Source: Polaribacter huanghezhanensis (GTDB lineage Bacteria; Bacteroidota; Bacteroidia; Flavobacteriales; Flavobacteriaceae). Taken from it: a stretch of DNA of 64,000 nucleotides. This document shows, in pieces, positions 25,462 to 33,995 of this stretch. The number at the start of each line of letters is the position of its first letter. The first letter of the stretch is position 1. The notes beneath the pieces were generated by a model. It ran no database searches. It was not told the DNA's origin and saw nothing but the letters and a program-made list of their open reading frames with translations. The translations under genes were made by a program, and so were the position numbers. Location: the NCBI RefSeq assembly GCF_030444335.1, contig NZ_CP128595.1, forward strand, positions 558,001-622,000. The letters run 5' to 3'.

Positions 25462-28400
25462 ATATATTCTTTTTTGATAGGTGATAAAAACAAAGAGGAA
25501 TTAAATACAAACTAACAATTGTGCCAAGAAGCATTCCTCCAATTAATGCAATAGCTAACGGAGCTTGTAACTCTGCGCCTATGCCATTAGTTAATAACAC
25601 AGGTAATAATGCTAAAATTGTTGTTAAACTCGTCATTAATATTGGTTTTAATCTTCTTTTACCCGCAACTAATAACGCTTTTAATAACCCTGTTCTTTGT
25701 TTTTGTAATTGAATAATGGTGTCAATTTTTAAAATAGAATCATTAATCACAATTCCACTCATAACAACAATACCAATCATAGACATTAAATTAAGACTAT
25801 AATCAAATAGGTACAGCAGTAAAAATGCACCAGCCATTGCAATAGGTATTTCTAGTAAAATAATAAATGGTAATGTTAGTGACTCAAATTGCGAAGCCAA
25901 AATAAAATATAACAAGATCAATGTTACTATCAATACAACCAATAACTCATTTATTAATTTTTTGTTCTTAAAAATACTCCCTGTAAATGTTACATCAAAC
26001 TGTTTATTCTGAGCAATAACTTCTTTAATTTTTTTCATTACAGGTTTTTCATTAATAACTTCAAGATTCATCGCATAATACTCTCCATCTTTTCCTGCTG
26101 TAATTGTCTTTAAATTTTCTTCTTTTACTTCTGTTATAAATTCAGCAATAGAAAAACGTGTGCTATCATTTACTTTAATCTGAGTTTCATGTAATACCTC
26201 TCTAATTGTTTTTTCTTCGCCCCCTAAGACAACTGGGATGTAATTTTGATTATCTACCAAAGAGAATATTTCTCGCTCATTAAATGCGCTTTTTAATGTA
26301 TTAAAGACAGCATCAGATTCTACATTATACAAAATCATTTTTTCTTTATTAGCAAGTAGTATGATGTTTTCTTCCCAAGAAATTGGTTGTACTTCTATAT
26401 CTGGAAGCTTTTGTCTTAAAGATTTCCATAGAGCTTTTAATTCTTTTTTCTGTGAAGTTCCTATGTTTTCTACACTTCTTATTTTGGCAGTTAACGGAGC
26501 ATCATTCTCAGAGAAAATAATGTTAAAAATATTATCAACTTCTTTAAACTCTTGAATTGCTTGTGGATAGTTTTTGTTTAAATAATTTGAGAGTTCCTTT
26601 TTTAGTAAAACTAATTTTTTGGGAGAACTAGTTTTAACATATAAAGTTACTTCTGAAGTTTTAGCATCTGCTTCTTTACTTAATAAAAATTGTTGTTGAC
26701 CTACAAATGCATTGTAATCGTCAATGGAATTTTTTATTGGTTCAATTAATTTTAAAACTCTTTTCTTGTTTTCTTCTACATTAATAGATTCATTCCAATC
26801 TACTTTTAAAAATGTTTCTGAATTTGATAAGGTAGGCATTGTCTTTTTAGGAAGCATAAAAAACAAGCTAACAGTTAAAACAATAAAACTAAAAAAGATA
26901 ATAAAGGCAATTCCTTGTTTCTTCATTACAAAACGAAATCCTTTTTCATAAGTTTTCTCATAATTCAATCTATTTATCTTTTTAATAAATGCATTTATTT
27001 TTGTAAACCTTCCTTCTTTTAGATAAAAAAGGCGATATATGACGGGTAATAGTGTTATCGAAATTAATAAGGAAACAAAAAGACCAATAGTTATTGCCAT
27101 CGCTTGGTCATAAAATAAAGCTCCAGTAATTCCACTTAAAAAAATCAGCGGAATAAAAACCGCACAAGTAGTTAATACTGAACTTAACAAAGGCTTAAAA
27201 ACCTCATTTGTTCCTTTTACACATGCATCAGATAATGAATACCCCATTTCTCTGTATTGAGTAATGTTGTCAATAACAATAATTGAATTATCAATCATTA
27301 AACCAATACCTAATACCAATCCTGATAAAGAAATAATATTAATAGAAATACCTAATAGATGAAAAAATAACAAGCAGATAATAATAGAAACAGGGATGCT
27401 TATACCTATTAAAATTGGAGATTTAATATCTTTTAAAAAGAAAAACATCACAACAAATGCCAATAACATTCCCCACAATAGGCTCTGACTTAAATTATTG
27501 ATAGCAACGTCTAATAGTTTTGTTTGATCTCTGGTAATTGAAAAATTAATTTCTGGATAATCAGCTTCCATAGCTGCAATGGTAGTTTGCAATGCTGTTT
27601 TTAAATCTTTAATACGTGCATCACTTTGTTTAATTATAGCTAATGAAACGGCTTCTTTACCATTAGAAAGCACCAAACCTTTTCTCTTTTGTGGCTGCTC
27701 TTTTACCTGAGCAATGTCTTTTAGTTGATATAGTTTTCCGTTTTTATTTAAATAGATGTTTTCAATATCTTTTAAATTTGTTAACGTAGTTCCTAGACGT
27801 AAATTATATTGGTATTGACTGTCTTTGACTAAAATACTACCAATCTCTATTTGTTGTTTTTTAATCACACTTTCAATCTCATTTAGGTCAATCCCTAAAG
27901 ACAAGCATTTTGATGGATTTGGAATAACTACAATTTCTGGATACACCAACCCGTTTACATCTACTAAAGCAACTTCAGTTATTTGTTCAATTCGTTTACG
28001 GATTACTTGATTTGCAAATTGATTAAATTCTATAAATTCTGGTGTTATGTTATTTGATTGATTGGCTGCTTGTGCGTTTTTAAGTGTAACATTTAAATAA
28101 AAGACTGGAATATCTGAAGCACTTGCCTTAATTACTTTTGGTCGATCTATATCTCTTGGCAAAGAAGACATAGCTCTGTCTATTTTTTCATTAACTTCAA
28201 TAAACGTATAATCTATTTTTGTACCATGCGTAAAATTTAATTTAATGGTTGCCTGTCCATTTGATGTCTCACTTTTAATGTTTTCTAGATGATTTAATTG
28301 CAGTAAGTTATTGCGTAATGGTTTAATTACAGACTTTTCTAATTCATAAGCAGTACTATTCTTTGCGTTAACTTGTACTGTAATTTCTTGTATGTCAATA

Positions 28401-28507
28401 TCTGGCATTAAAGAAACCGGCACATAAGTAGATGCGAATATGCCTAGAATTAAAATACCCAAAGCTGTCATGATAACAGCAATGGGTTTATGTATTAGAA
28501 ATTTCAT
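25448..28507 (-). CDS. RND-family efflux permease A
   Basis: The protein has 1019 residues. The start MKFLIHKPIAVIMTALGILI is the typical first transmembrane helix; the TM4 motif GIGLMIDNSIIVIDNI has the single Asp of HAE-type pumps, and two six-helix bundles frame periplasmic loops. It is distantly similar to RND B at 19591 in overall layout but clearly different in sequence. It is first in the run RND A, TolC, signal peptidase, RND B. Its likely adaptor is the HlyD-type lipoprotein at 31359. Confidence 0.88.
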   Translation of the reverse strand: MKFLIHKPIAVIMTALGILILGIFASTYVPVSLMPDIDIQEITVQVNAKNSTAYELEKSVIKPLRNNLLQLNHLENIKSETSNGQATIKLNFTHGTKIDYTFIEVNEKIDRAMSSLPRDIDRPKVIKASASDIPVFYLNVTLKNAQAANQSNNITPEFIEFNQFANQVIRKRIEQITEVALVDVNGLVYPEIVVIPNPSKCLSLGIDLNEIESVIKKQQIEIGSILVKDSQYQYNLRLGTTLTNLKDIENIYLNKNGKLYQLKDIAQVKEQPQKRKGLVLSNGKEAVSLAIIKQSDARIKDLKTALQTTIAAMEADYPEINFSITRDQTKLLDVAINNLSQSLLWGMLLAFVVMFFFLKDIKSPILIGISIPVSIIICLLFFHLLGISINIISLSGLVLGIGLMIDNSIIVIDNITQYREMGYSLSDACVKGTNEVFKPLLSSVLTTCAVFIPLIFLSGITGALFYDQAMAITIGLFVSLLISITLLPVIYRLFYLKEGRFTKINAFIKKINRLNYEKTYEKGFRFVMKKQGIAFIIFFSFIVLTVSLFFMLPKKTMPTLSNSETFLKVDWNESINVEENKKRVLKLIEPIKNSIDDYNAFVGQQQFLLSKEADAKTSEVTLYVKTSSPKKLVLLKKELSNYLNKNYPQAIQEFKEVDNIFNIIFSENDAPLTAKIRSVENIGTSQKKELKALWKSLRQKLPDIEVQPISWEENIILLANKEKMILYNVESDAVFNTLKSAFNEREIFSLVDNQNYIPVVLGGEEKTIREVLHETQIKVNDSTRFSIAEFITEVKEENLKTITAGKDGEYYAMNLEVINEKPVMKKIKEVIAQNKQFDVTFTGSIFKNKKLINELLVVLIVTLILLYFILASQFESLTLPFIILLEIPIAMAGAFLLLYLFDYSLNLMSMIGIVVMSGIVINDSILKIDTIIQLQKQRTGLLKALLVAGKRRLKPILMTSLTTILALLPVLLTNGIGAELQAPLAIALIGGMLLGTIVSLYLIPLCFYHLSKKNIYVVK

Positions 28508-28605
28508 TATTTAATAATTAGTTATGTTCAACTTTTTTTGATTTTATTTAAAGTATATTTTTTTATCAAACCATAAATGTTTACTTCTATTAAACTCACT
28601 TGTTA

Positions 28606-29085
28606 TTAATTCAACTCAAGAATGTTTACTTTTAATATTAATTTATGAAAACTAGCGCTTGTATTAGATTTGACTATTGCATATAGTTTTTGGTTACCAA
28701 TTTTGTTTTTTATATCAAACTCTAGATCTATAAATCCTTTTTCTTGCACCTTTACTATTTCTTTTGTAAAATTATAGTCAGTACATGAACAATCTGGATT
28801 AACATATTCAATTAGCAGAGGATTTACTCCTACATTTTTAAAAATATATCTAGCTTTTAGAATAGTGTCACCTTCTATAACTTCACCTAAATTAATAAGT
28901 TTATTTTCAAATTCAATTTTTGTTAAATCAAGTAACCTCCTTTTATTATTTAAACTTGATAATTTTTTTTCTTTTTTTACACCATTAGTTTTTAATTTTT
29001 GAACATTATTATTTCCGCAAGAAAATAAAAACACAATTAATAATAATGATAAATAATTTAATTTAATTTTCTTATAGTTTTTCAT
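28606..29085 (-). CDS. DUF1573 lipoprotein
   Basis: The protein has 159 residues with a lipoprotein signal (LLLIVFLFSC). The mature part shows the DUF1573 beta-sandwich pattern: NLGEVIEGDTILKARYIFKN, NPDCSCTDYNF and VQEKGFIDLEFDI. The CSC motif replaces the usual CGC. DUF1573 proteins are periplasmic and often accompany beta-propeller lipoproteins and small secreted peptides in Bacteroidota, but their function is not established. It lies five bases after the propeller gene. Confidence 0.75.
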   Translation of the reverse strand: MKNYKKIKLNYLSLLLIVFLFSCGNNNVQKLKTNGVKKEKKLSSLNNKRRLLDLTKIEFENKLINLGEVIEGDTILKARYIFKNVGVNPLLIEYVNPDCSCTDYNFTKEIVKVQEKGFIDLEFDIKNKIGNQKLYAIVKSNTSASFHKLILKVNILELN

Positions 29086-29090
29086 TTCTT

Positions 29091-30275
29091 TTAATTTAAT
29101 TTATGTTTCACAATACTCTCAGGTAACTTAAATCTTATAATGTTAATTTTTTCATTTTCCTCATCAATTATTGCATTTGAATAAAAATAAGGAGCATAAA
29201 AGTTTTTAATTTGTAATTTTTTAGGCACATCTATATCTAATACTAGAACTTTGTCCTTATAGATTTGTAATCCATCAGTTAAAGACCCACCACCTTTTTG
29301 ATAACTCCTAAATACTAATCCAAGGTCTTCAAAGACCTTTACCCCTGTATAATATCCTTTTTTAGGTCTGTCATCAAAATACAACTGTCTAAATTTTTTT
29401 AAATTAAGTTTATTTATTTCTGTATAATTAGTATCCATATTTAAGCCTGGGACACCAAAAGCATATTGAATTTTATATTCCCTATCATAAACATAAATCA
29501 TAGGGTCTATCTCATGAGAGATATAAAAATTGTAATTTTTATCAATGTCAAAATTGAATGTAGAATGATGCATTAAATACTCATATTTTAATAATTGAGG
29601 TGTTCTTCTCCCAAATAATCTTTTAAATGAAATATTGTTTAAATCTATTTCTACTAAAATATTTCCTTCTTTATAATAATCCATTCCAGAAAGTCCGTTA
29701 AATAATTTGTGTTCAGAGTAAATTGGTGCAAAAATACTGTTGCCAAAGCTTTTTAAATTAAAATTCATATAATCAAAAGAATATAAACTTGCATCATTTG
29801 GAGATACTTTTTTTAAGTTAGAACCTTTTCCTGTAGGTACACTTCCATTTCTATTAATAGTTGTTTGTTTTATTTTTTTCCAATTTCTATCATAAATATG
29901 AATATCATTAGTAGATCCTAAAAAAATTCGTTTTCCATTAGGTAAAAAAGAATAACCATCTATAAACGAAATATTTAATTCATCTTCACTTCTACCTTGT
30001 CCCAGTTTTCTTTCTAATAAGTTACCATTTAAATCAAATAAATATACCCAACAAAATCTAAAGTCAACAAAAGCAATTTTATTATCTAGGTAATCTATTG
30101 AACCAGTGTATGAAGATTCAATTTTATCTAATTCTATTGAATCTAATTCAATAGAATTAGATAAAATTTTACTTATCGAAGTTTTTTCTGTTTTAAAAAA
30201 ATCTTCGAAATTATTTTTTTCCTTACACCCAGAAATAAGTATAAAGACTAATATATAAATATAATTTTGTTTCAT
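29091..30275 (-). CDS. Six-bladed beta-propeller-type lipoprotein
   Basis: The protein has 394 residues with a lipoprotein signal (FILISGC, Cys16). The mature protein has repeated strand patterns such as NKIAFVDFRFCWVYLFDLNG and SFLPNGKRIFLGSTNDIHIY, typical of the Bacteroidota six-bladed propeller/DUF4221-like group often encoded next to NVEALA-type peptide genes. It is periplasmic or surface exposed and could bind the peptides. Unusually, the coding sequence contains a 49-bp almost perfect palindrome (30120-30168), about 110 nt inside the gene. Confidence 0.65.
   Translation of the reverse strand: MKQNYIYILVFILISGCKEKNNFEDFFKTEKTSISKILSNSIELDSIELDKIESSYTGSIDYLDNKIAFVDFRFCWVYLFDLNGNLLERKLGQGRSEDELNISFIDGYSFLPNGKRIFLGSTNDIHIYDRNWKKIKQTTINRNGSVPTGKGSNLKKVSPNDASLYSFDYMNFNLKSFGNSIFAPIYSEHKLFNGLSGMDYYKEGNILVEIDLNNISFKRLFGRRTPQLLKYEYLMHHSTFNFDIDKNYNFYISHEIDPMIYVYDREYKIQYAFGVPGLNMDTNYTEINKLNLKKFRQLYFDDRPKKGYYTGVKVFEDLGLVFRSYQKGGGSLTDGLQIYKDKVLVLDIDVPKKLQIKNFYAPYFYSNAIIDEENEKINIIRFKLPESIVKHKLN
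30120..30168. repeat. 49-bp perfect inverted repeat inside a coding sequence
   Basis: Arms of 23 bp (30120-30142 and 30146-30168) are exactly complementary with a CTA spacer. The transcript would form a very stable hairpin between the peptide genes and the rest of the propeller gene. It encodes a repeated Ile-Glu-Leu-Asp stretch. Confidence 0.85.
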
Positions 30276-30356
30276 TTTTGTTGTTTAATAGAAACCGATC
30301 ATTTTTTTATTAAAAAATTCTCAATAAAAAAATGATAGATTCCTTAATTAATAATG

Positions 30357-30599
30357 TTAGTTTCCGCAATTAACATCATAAAGTCTACAATCTCCTTCTG
30401 TAGCAAATGATGCACATACTTCTCTACTGCCAGTCACTTTGCAATTACCCCACCAATTACATTTGCATACAACTTCATCTCCTTCAAGCCCACCAGGATC
30501 TAATTCGCTGGCCTGAGCTGTATTTGAGAAATTAATTGAAATGGTTAATCCAAAACAAATGACAAAAAGTGAAATACTTTTTAATATACTATTTTTCAT
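30357..30599 (-). CDS. Secreted six-cysteine peptide 1
   Basis: The protein has 80 residues. A Sec signal peptide ends near NTAQA (cleavage after residue 30). The mature peptide of about 50 residues starts SELDPGGLEGDEVVCKCN and has six cysteines in the order C-x1-C-x5-C-x8-C-x8-C-x6-C, the same as in peptides 2 and 3. Three disulfides are likely. It resembles NVEALA-type secreted peptides of Bacteroidota in size, Cys content and neighbours, but lacks the NVEALA motif, so it may be a new family. It is closest to the propeller gene and differs mainly around the fourth Cys. Confidence 0.75.
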   Translation of the reverse strand: MKNSILKSISLFVICFGLTISINFSNTAQASELDPGGLEGDEVVCKCNWWGNCKVTGSREVCASFATEGDCRLYDVNCGN

Positions 30600-30614
30600 A
30601 ATTATTATTATTAT

Positions 30615-30842
30615 TTAACAGTTTCTATCATATTGCCTACAATCTCCTTCTGTAGCAAATGTGGCACAAGTTGGTCCTCCGCCGGTTACTTTACAGTTAC
30701 CCCAAAAATTACATTTGCATATGATTTCGTCTCCTTCAAGTCCACCAGGATCTATTTCATTTGCGTTAGCGATATTCATACTACTAAAAAGAATAGCCAG
30801 CATTATAGTGCTGATGCCAAAAAAAATTTTAATATTTTTCAT
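30615..30842 (-). CDS. Secreted six-cysteine peptide 2
   Basis: The protein has 75 residues. A Sec signal peptide ends near MNIANA (cleavage after residue 27). The mature part starts NEIDPGGLEGDEIICKCN and ends with the sixth Cys as the last residue. Cysteine spacing is identical to peptides 1 and 3. The block around the third Cys (WGNCKVTG) is shared with peptide 1, so these two are the closest pair. It lies 15 bp upstream of peptide 1 in the same transcript. Confidence 0.75.
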   Translation of the reverse strand: MKNIKIFFGISTIMLAILFSSMNIANANEIDPGGLEGDEIICKCNFWGNCKVTGGGPTCATFATEGDCRQYDRNC

Positions 30843-30916
30843 TTTTATAATGTTTTAATGTTTTAAAATAGGCACACCTTATTTAGTTTTAATAAATTAA
30901 AGTATGCCAAATATAA

Positions 30917-31153
30917 TTAACCTACTGTGCAGTTAGCATCATAATCTGAACAATAACCATTGCCTTCAAATGACGCACACTTTTCTTGGCCACCATCAGC
31001 CTTACAATGGCCAAAAAGATTACATTTACATACAATACCGTCTCCTTCAAGTCCGCCAGGTCCTAATTCATTTGCATTAGTAATATTCACATTGCTAAAA
31101 AGCATAGTTAACATAATTACACTAAGTCCTAAAGTTTGTTTTACTTTTTTCAT
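30917..31153 (-). CDS. Secreted six-cysteine peptide 3
   Basis: The protein has 78 residues. A Sec signal peptide ends near NITNA. The mature part starts NELGPGGLEGDGIVCKCN and continues with LFGHCKADGGQEKC; spacing of all six cysteines is conserved while most other residues differ from the two siblings, especially near the C-terminus (CSDYDANCTVG). It is first of the three in transcription order. A half-site TACGGTT of the shared operator lies about 30-40 bp upstream of its start (31185-31191). Confidence 0.75.
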   Translation of the reverse strand: MKKVKQTLGLSVIMLTMLFSNVNITNANELGPGGLEGDGIVCKCNLFGHCKADGGQEKCASFEGNGYCSDYDANCTVG

Positions 31154-31358
31154 TTTAAAAATTTTTGTGTAAGAGGAATACCCTTACGGTTATTAATTTG
31201 TACTTTTGTAAACTTTTGAAAGGAAAATGAAGTTTATAAAACATTAGTATTTTTATTCTAAATATGAAATACTTTCTTTAAATAATATTAAAGACTTCCT
31301 CTGGGTTATAGTTTATTTACATAAGCTGTAGTTTTAAGTTAAACATTGTCAAAAGTTT

Positions 31359-32501
31359 TTAATTTTTTATCCCAGAGGATATTTTTTTTATTTGATAATT
31401 TATTTTCACTTCGCTATCATGAGCAAGGTTTAAATTCCCTTTTGTAATAATTGTATCACCAACTTTTAATGTTGCAGAATTTTTATCAGGGTTTGGAATT
31501 ACTGTATAATAATCCTTGTTTTCGTTAACAGTTTTTACATAAGTCCAAAAAGCTTTTCCTTTTTTTACTTTAAACAAAACTTCCTGATCTTGCCTTAAAA
31601 CAATAGCGCTTTTTGGTATTATAAACTGATTGTGTATTTGTTTTTCCATGCTAATTTTTACATTCATACCGTCTATCAGATTACCATCATTCTTAACTCT
31701 TGCTTTTATTTGTATTGTTCCATTTTTTTCAACCAATGGGTTAATGCTTACAACTTTTCCTTTGTATTCTTTTTGAACACCCATTGCAAATACACTTATT
31801 TGATTTCCTTTAAGAACTTTATTAATTTCTGACTCCGTAATTGGAAAAATCACATCAAAATATGTATCATTAATTAATGTTAAAAAAATACTTCCCGCTG
31901 TAATTTGGTCGTGTAATTTGTTTTTAATTGCGGCTATTTTTCCACTAAATGGCGCTGTTAAACTTGTTGAATTCACATTGTATTTTGAACTTTTTATCTT
32001 TTGTAAAGCTTCTGTGTATCCAGAACGCAATCCAGCCATATCATAAACTTGCTTTGGAATTTCATTTTTTCTCTTTAAATCATAACCTCTATTAACTAAC
32101 ATATCCTCTAATTCTAATAGCGCTTTTTTCAAAGTTGTTTCTGCACTTATTAGTTCTTCCTTGTATTTGTATTTATCTAATATTGCTAAAACTGTATTCT
32201 CTTTCACTGCATCTCCTTCTTTTACAAAAAGCATATTTAGTTTTCCAGGTACCTCAAATTTTAAATCATTTTTTTGAACTGCCACTAATTTTCCATTTGA
32301 CAATAATTCTTCATTGAAAATTCCTTTTTTAAGAATTAAAATTTCTACTTCATTTTTTTCTACAACATAATTTTTCCTATCAATAGATTCGTCTATTTTT
32401 TTTTCTGGCTTACCTTCTGTACAAGAAATTAGTAACAAAAGACAGCCATAAACAAACAGGATAGAAGTATTTCTTATAAATATGTTTTGTAGTTTTATCA
32501 T
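31359..32501 (-). CDS. RND periplasmic adaptor (HlyD/MFP-type lipoprotein)
   Basis: The protein has 380 residues with a lipoprotein signal (LLLLISC, Cys27). It has the usual adaptor order: lipoyl half-motif (KLNMLFVKEGDAVKENTVLA), a short helical hairpin, the second lipoyl half (TSLTAPFSGKIAAIKNKLHD), a beta-barrel domain and a membrane-proximal end. It should connect the RND permeases A and B to the TolC channel. The start overlaps the end of the frameshifted DUF1573 gene by four bases. It is separated from the permease genes by the peptide and propeller genes, which places these inside the pump locus. Confidence 0.85.
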   Translation of the reverse strand: MIKLQNIFIRNTSILFVYGCLLLLISCTEGKPEKKIDESIDRKNYVVEKNEVEILILKKGIFNEELLSNGKLVAVQKNDLKFEVPGKLNMLFVKEGDAVKENTVLAILDKYKYKEELISAETTLKKALLELEDMLVNRGYDLKRKNEIPKQVYDMAGLRSGYTEALQKIKSSKYNVNSTSLTAPFSGKIAAIKNKLHDQITAGSIFLTLINDTYFDVIFPITESEINKVLKGNQISVFAMGVQKEYKGKVVSINPLVEKNGTIQIKARVKNDGNLIDGMNVKISMEKQIHNQFIIPKSAIVLRQDQEVLFKVKKGKAFWTYVKTVNENKDYYTVIPNPDKNSATLKVGDTIITKGNLNLAHDSEVKINYQIKKISSGIKN

Positions 32502-32930
32502 TCTATTTTAACTTCTGGATACGCTACACGTCCTTTTATTTTTAATTCTAAAGGCGAATTTTTACCATTAAAATATACTGTTATTGTTTTATGAAAACGC
32601 CCAGACTCTTTAGAGTCATAGGTAACTTTTATAGCACCTTTTTTTGAAGGCTTAATTGTTTCTTTTGACCAAACTGGCACTGTGCAACCACATGTAGTTA
32701 TTACCTCATCTAATTTGTAATAATTCTTTTCCGTCATTTTTAAATTGAAAAACAAATGAGGCTTCTTTTTTTAGAGGCAACTCTCCAAAGTCATGCATAG
32801 TTTTGCTAAAATCTATGGAAGCATTTGTTGGTAGCGTAGTTTCGTTCTCACAAGAAACCATAATCAAGGCAAGAATCATAATATAGAAAGACATTGCCTT
32901 TCTATATTTAAGTAGTTTTTTCTTTTTCAT
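32498..32930 (-). pseudogene. DUF1573 lipoprotein gene split by a frameshift
   Basis: The first part (start ATG at 32930, lipobox IMVSC) encodes IDFSKTMHDFGELPLKKEAS up to KNDGKELLQI and then reaches a TGA at 32706-32708. The second part continues in another frame with DEVITTCGCTVPVWSKETIK and runs to 32498. Joined, they make one normal DUF1573 domain, with the CGC motif in the second part. Removing one base in the ATTAGATGAG stretch near 32709-32714 restores the frame. It may be a real inactivation, a sequencing error or, less likely, programmed +1 shifting at AGA-TGA. It is first in the operon with the adaptor gene and lies 80 bp after the operator at 33010. Confidence 0.75.
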
Positions 32931-33009
32931 TTTTTGAGGAATATAAACGCAATAAAATTTATTTTTAAACAACAAGGTCTAAACATACAACTTAAACACA
33001 TCATGGTAT

Positions 33010-33024
33010 TACGGTTTTACCGTA
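33010..33024. promoter_or_regulatory. TACGG-type operator upstream of the DUF1573-adaptor operon
   Basis: TACGGTTTTACCGTA is an inverted repeat with 6-bp arms, 80-94 bp before the ATG at 32930. The same 15 bases occur on the other strand at 19540-19554. Confidence 0.65.
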
Positions 33025-33120
33025 GTTTTAATATTTGGAAAACTAGCTAAACTCTTAATATTGATAACTATTTATTATTTAGCAATAAAAAAATGTAAAA
33101 ATTAGTCAATAAGTAATAAT

Positions 33121-33188
33121 TTAAAAACCACCTCCGATTTTGGGGTGGTTAAATTGCTATGAAAAAGAATGTTGGAAATACACCAACA
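33121..33188 (-). ncRNA. Two-hairpin small RNA candidate, copy 1
   Basis: On the minus strand: hairpin 1 TGTTGG-TGTATTT-CCAACA (33188-33170), then the linker ATTCTTTTTCATAGCAATT (33170-33152), then hairpin 2 AACCACC / GGTGGTT (33150-33126) and TTTTTAA, as in an intrinsic terminator. The same order with the identical linker but different, still paired stems occurs at 37596-37667. A near -7 box (TATTTTTTG) lies upstream, and a TACGG-like site at 33221-33235. Size about 68 nt. Confidence 0.6.
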
Positions 33189-33220
33189 CGATAAGTTTAC
33201 AAAAAATATTAATTTAATAT

Positions 33221-33235
33221 TACGCTTTTACAGTA
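33221..33235. promoter_or_regulatory. Diverged TACGG-type operator upstream of small RNA copy 1
   Basis: TACGCTTTTACAGTA matches the perfect sites at 13 of 15 positions. It lies about 33 bp upstream of the small RNA and 80 bp after the stop of the response regulator gene. Confidence 0.45.
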
Positions 33236-33308
33236 AATATTTTTTAATGTATTTGGGTTTATTTGTAATAATTATTTTAAGGGAAAATTGGATGAATTTT
33301 TATAAAAA

Positions 33309-33333
33309 AAAGAGGTTATAAAAAACCTCTTTT
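33309..33333 (-). terminator. Terminator overlapping the response regulator stop codon
   Basis: AAAGAGGTT and AACCTCTTT form a 9-bp stem with long A and T runs on both sides. On the minus strand it ends in eight T. It begins inside the last codons of the gene. Confidence 0.7.
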
Positions 33334-33975
33334 TTTTGCTTCTACTAACAGTTCTTCATCATTTTCTACATCAAAAAATTGTTTAATGTATTTTTTTCTT
33401 TTTTCTACAGCACTTAATGACAAAGAAATATATTCTGGAATTTGATTTGTTTTTACACCTCTTGATAAATGATATATTATTTTAACATTCTTTTCATCTA
33501 AAAGATCATTATTTTGAATAACTCTATTTGCTATTTTACTAACTGATTTACTATAAAACAACCCGCCATCCATAACATTAAAAAGAGCTTGGACTAAAAT
33601 GCTTTTACTCACATCACTTTTAATCAAAATACCATTATGAGGAATAGTTTTAATCATATTTTCTAAACGTGTTGCTTTATTAATCATTGTTAAAATAATG
33701 ATTTTAGTCTCTTTAAAATGATTTCCTATATACAAAGCAATATCTTCACCAGAGGTGAATTTCATATTCCTTGAAGAAGGTATTTGAATATCTACTAGGA
33801 CTAAATCAAATGCACCTTGATTTTTTGACTTATTTAATTGAGCAATAGTTTCTTCACAATCATTGACGGATATAATATTTGGGGTAAATTGACTTTGAGA
33901 AGATATTGCTTTTTGATAACCTTCAATAATCATTGGATGATCATCAATAATTAATATTTTTAATTTTTCTTTCAT
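33316..33975 (-). CDS. NarL/FixJ-type response regulator
   Basis: The protein has 219 residues. The receiver domain (about 1-125) has the acidic pair IIDDHP, the phospho-acceptor Asp in DLVLVDIQIP and a conserved Thr and Lys. A LuxR/GerE-type helix-turn-helix (about 150-210) contains IIYHLSRGVKTNQIPEYISL then SAVEKRKKYIKQFF. It lies 20 bp after the histidine kinase gene and is its partner. Either this protein or the LytTR protein could bind the TACGG sites. Confidence 0.85.
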   Translation of the reverse strand: MKEKLKILIIDDHPMIIEGYQKAISSQSQFTPNIISVNDCEETIAQLNKSKNQGAFDLVLVDIQIPSSRNMKFTSGEDIALYIGNHFKETKIIILTMINKATRLENMIKTIPHNGILIKSDVSKSILVQALFNVMDGGLFYSKSVSKIANRVIQNNDLLDEKNVKIIYHLSRGVKTNQIPEYISLSLSAVEKRKKYIKQFFDVENDEELLVEAKKRGFL

Positions 33976-33995
33976 ACAATTATCTATTTTTAAAA

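Noticed and set aside
30357..31153. The peptides as double-glycine-leader bacteriocins
   Set aside because: The Pro-Gly-Gly block lies after a good Sec signal peptide and close to the first Cys, and no C39-peptidase ABC transporter is encoded nearby.
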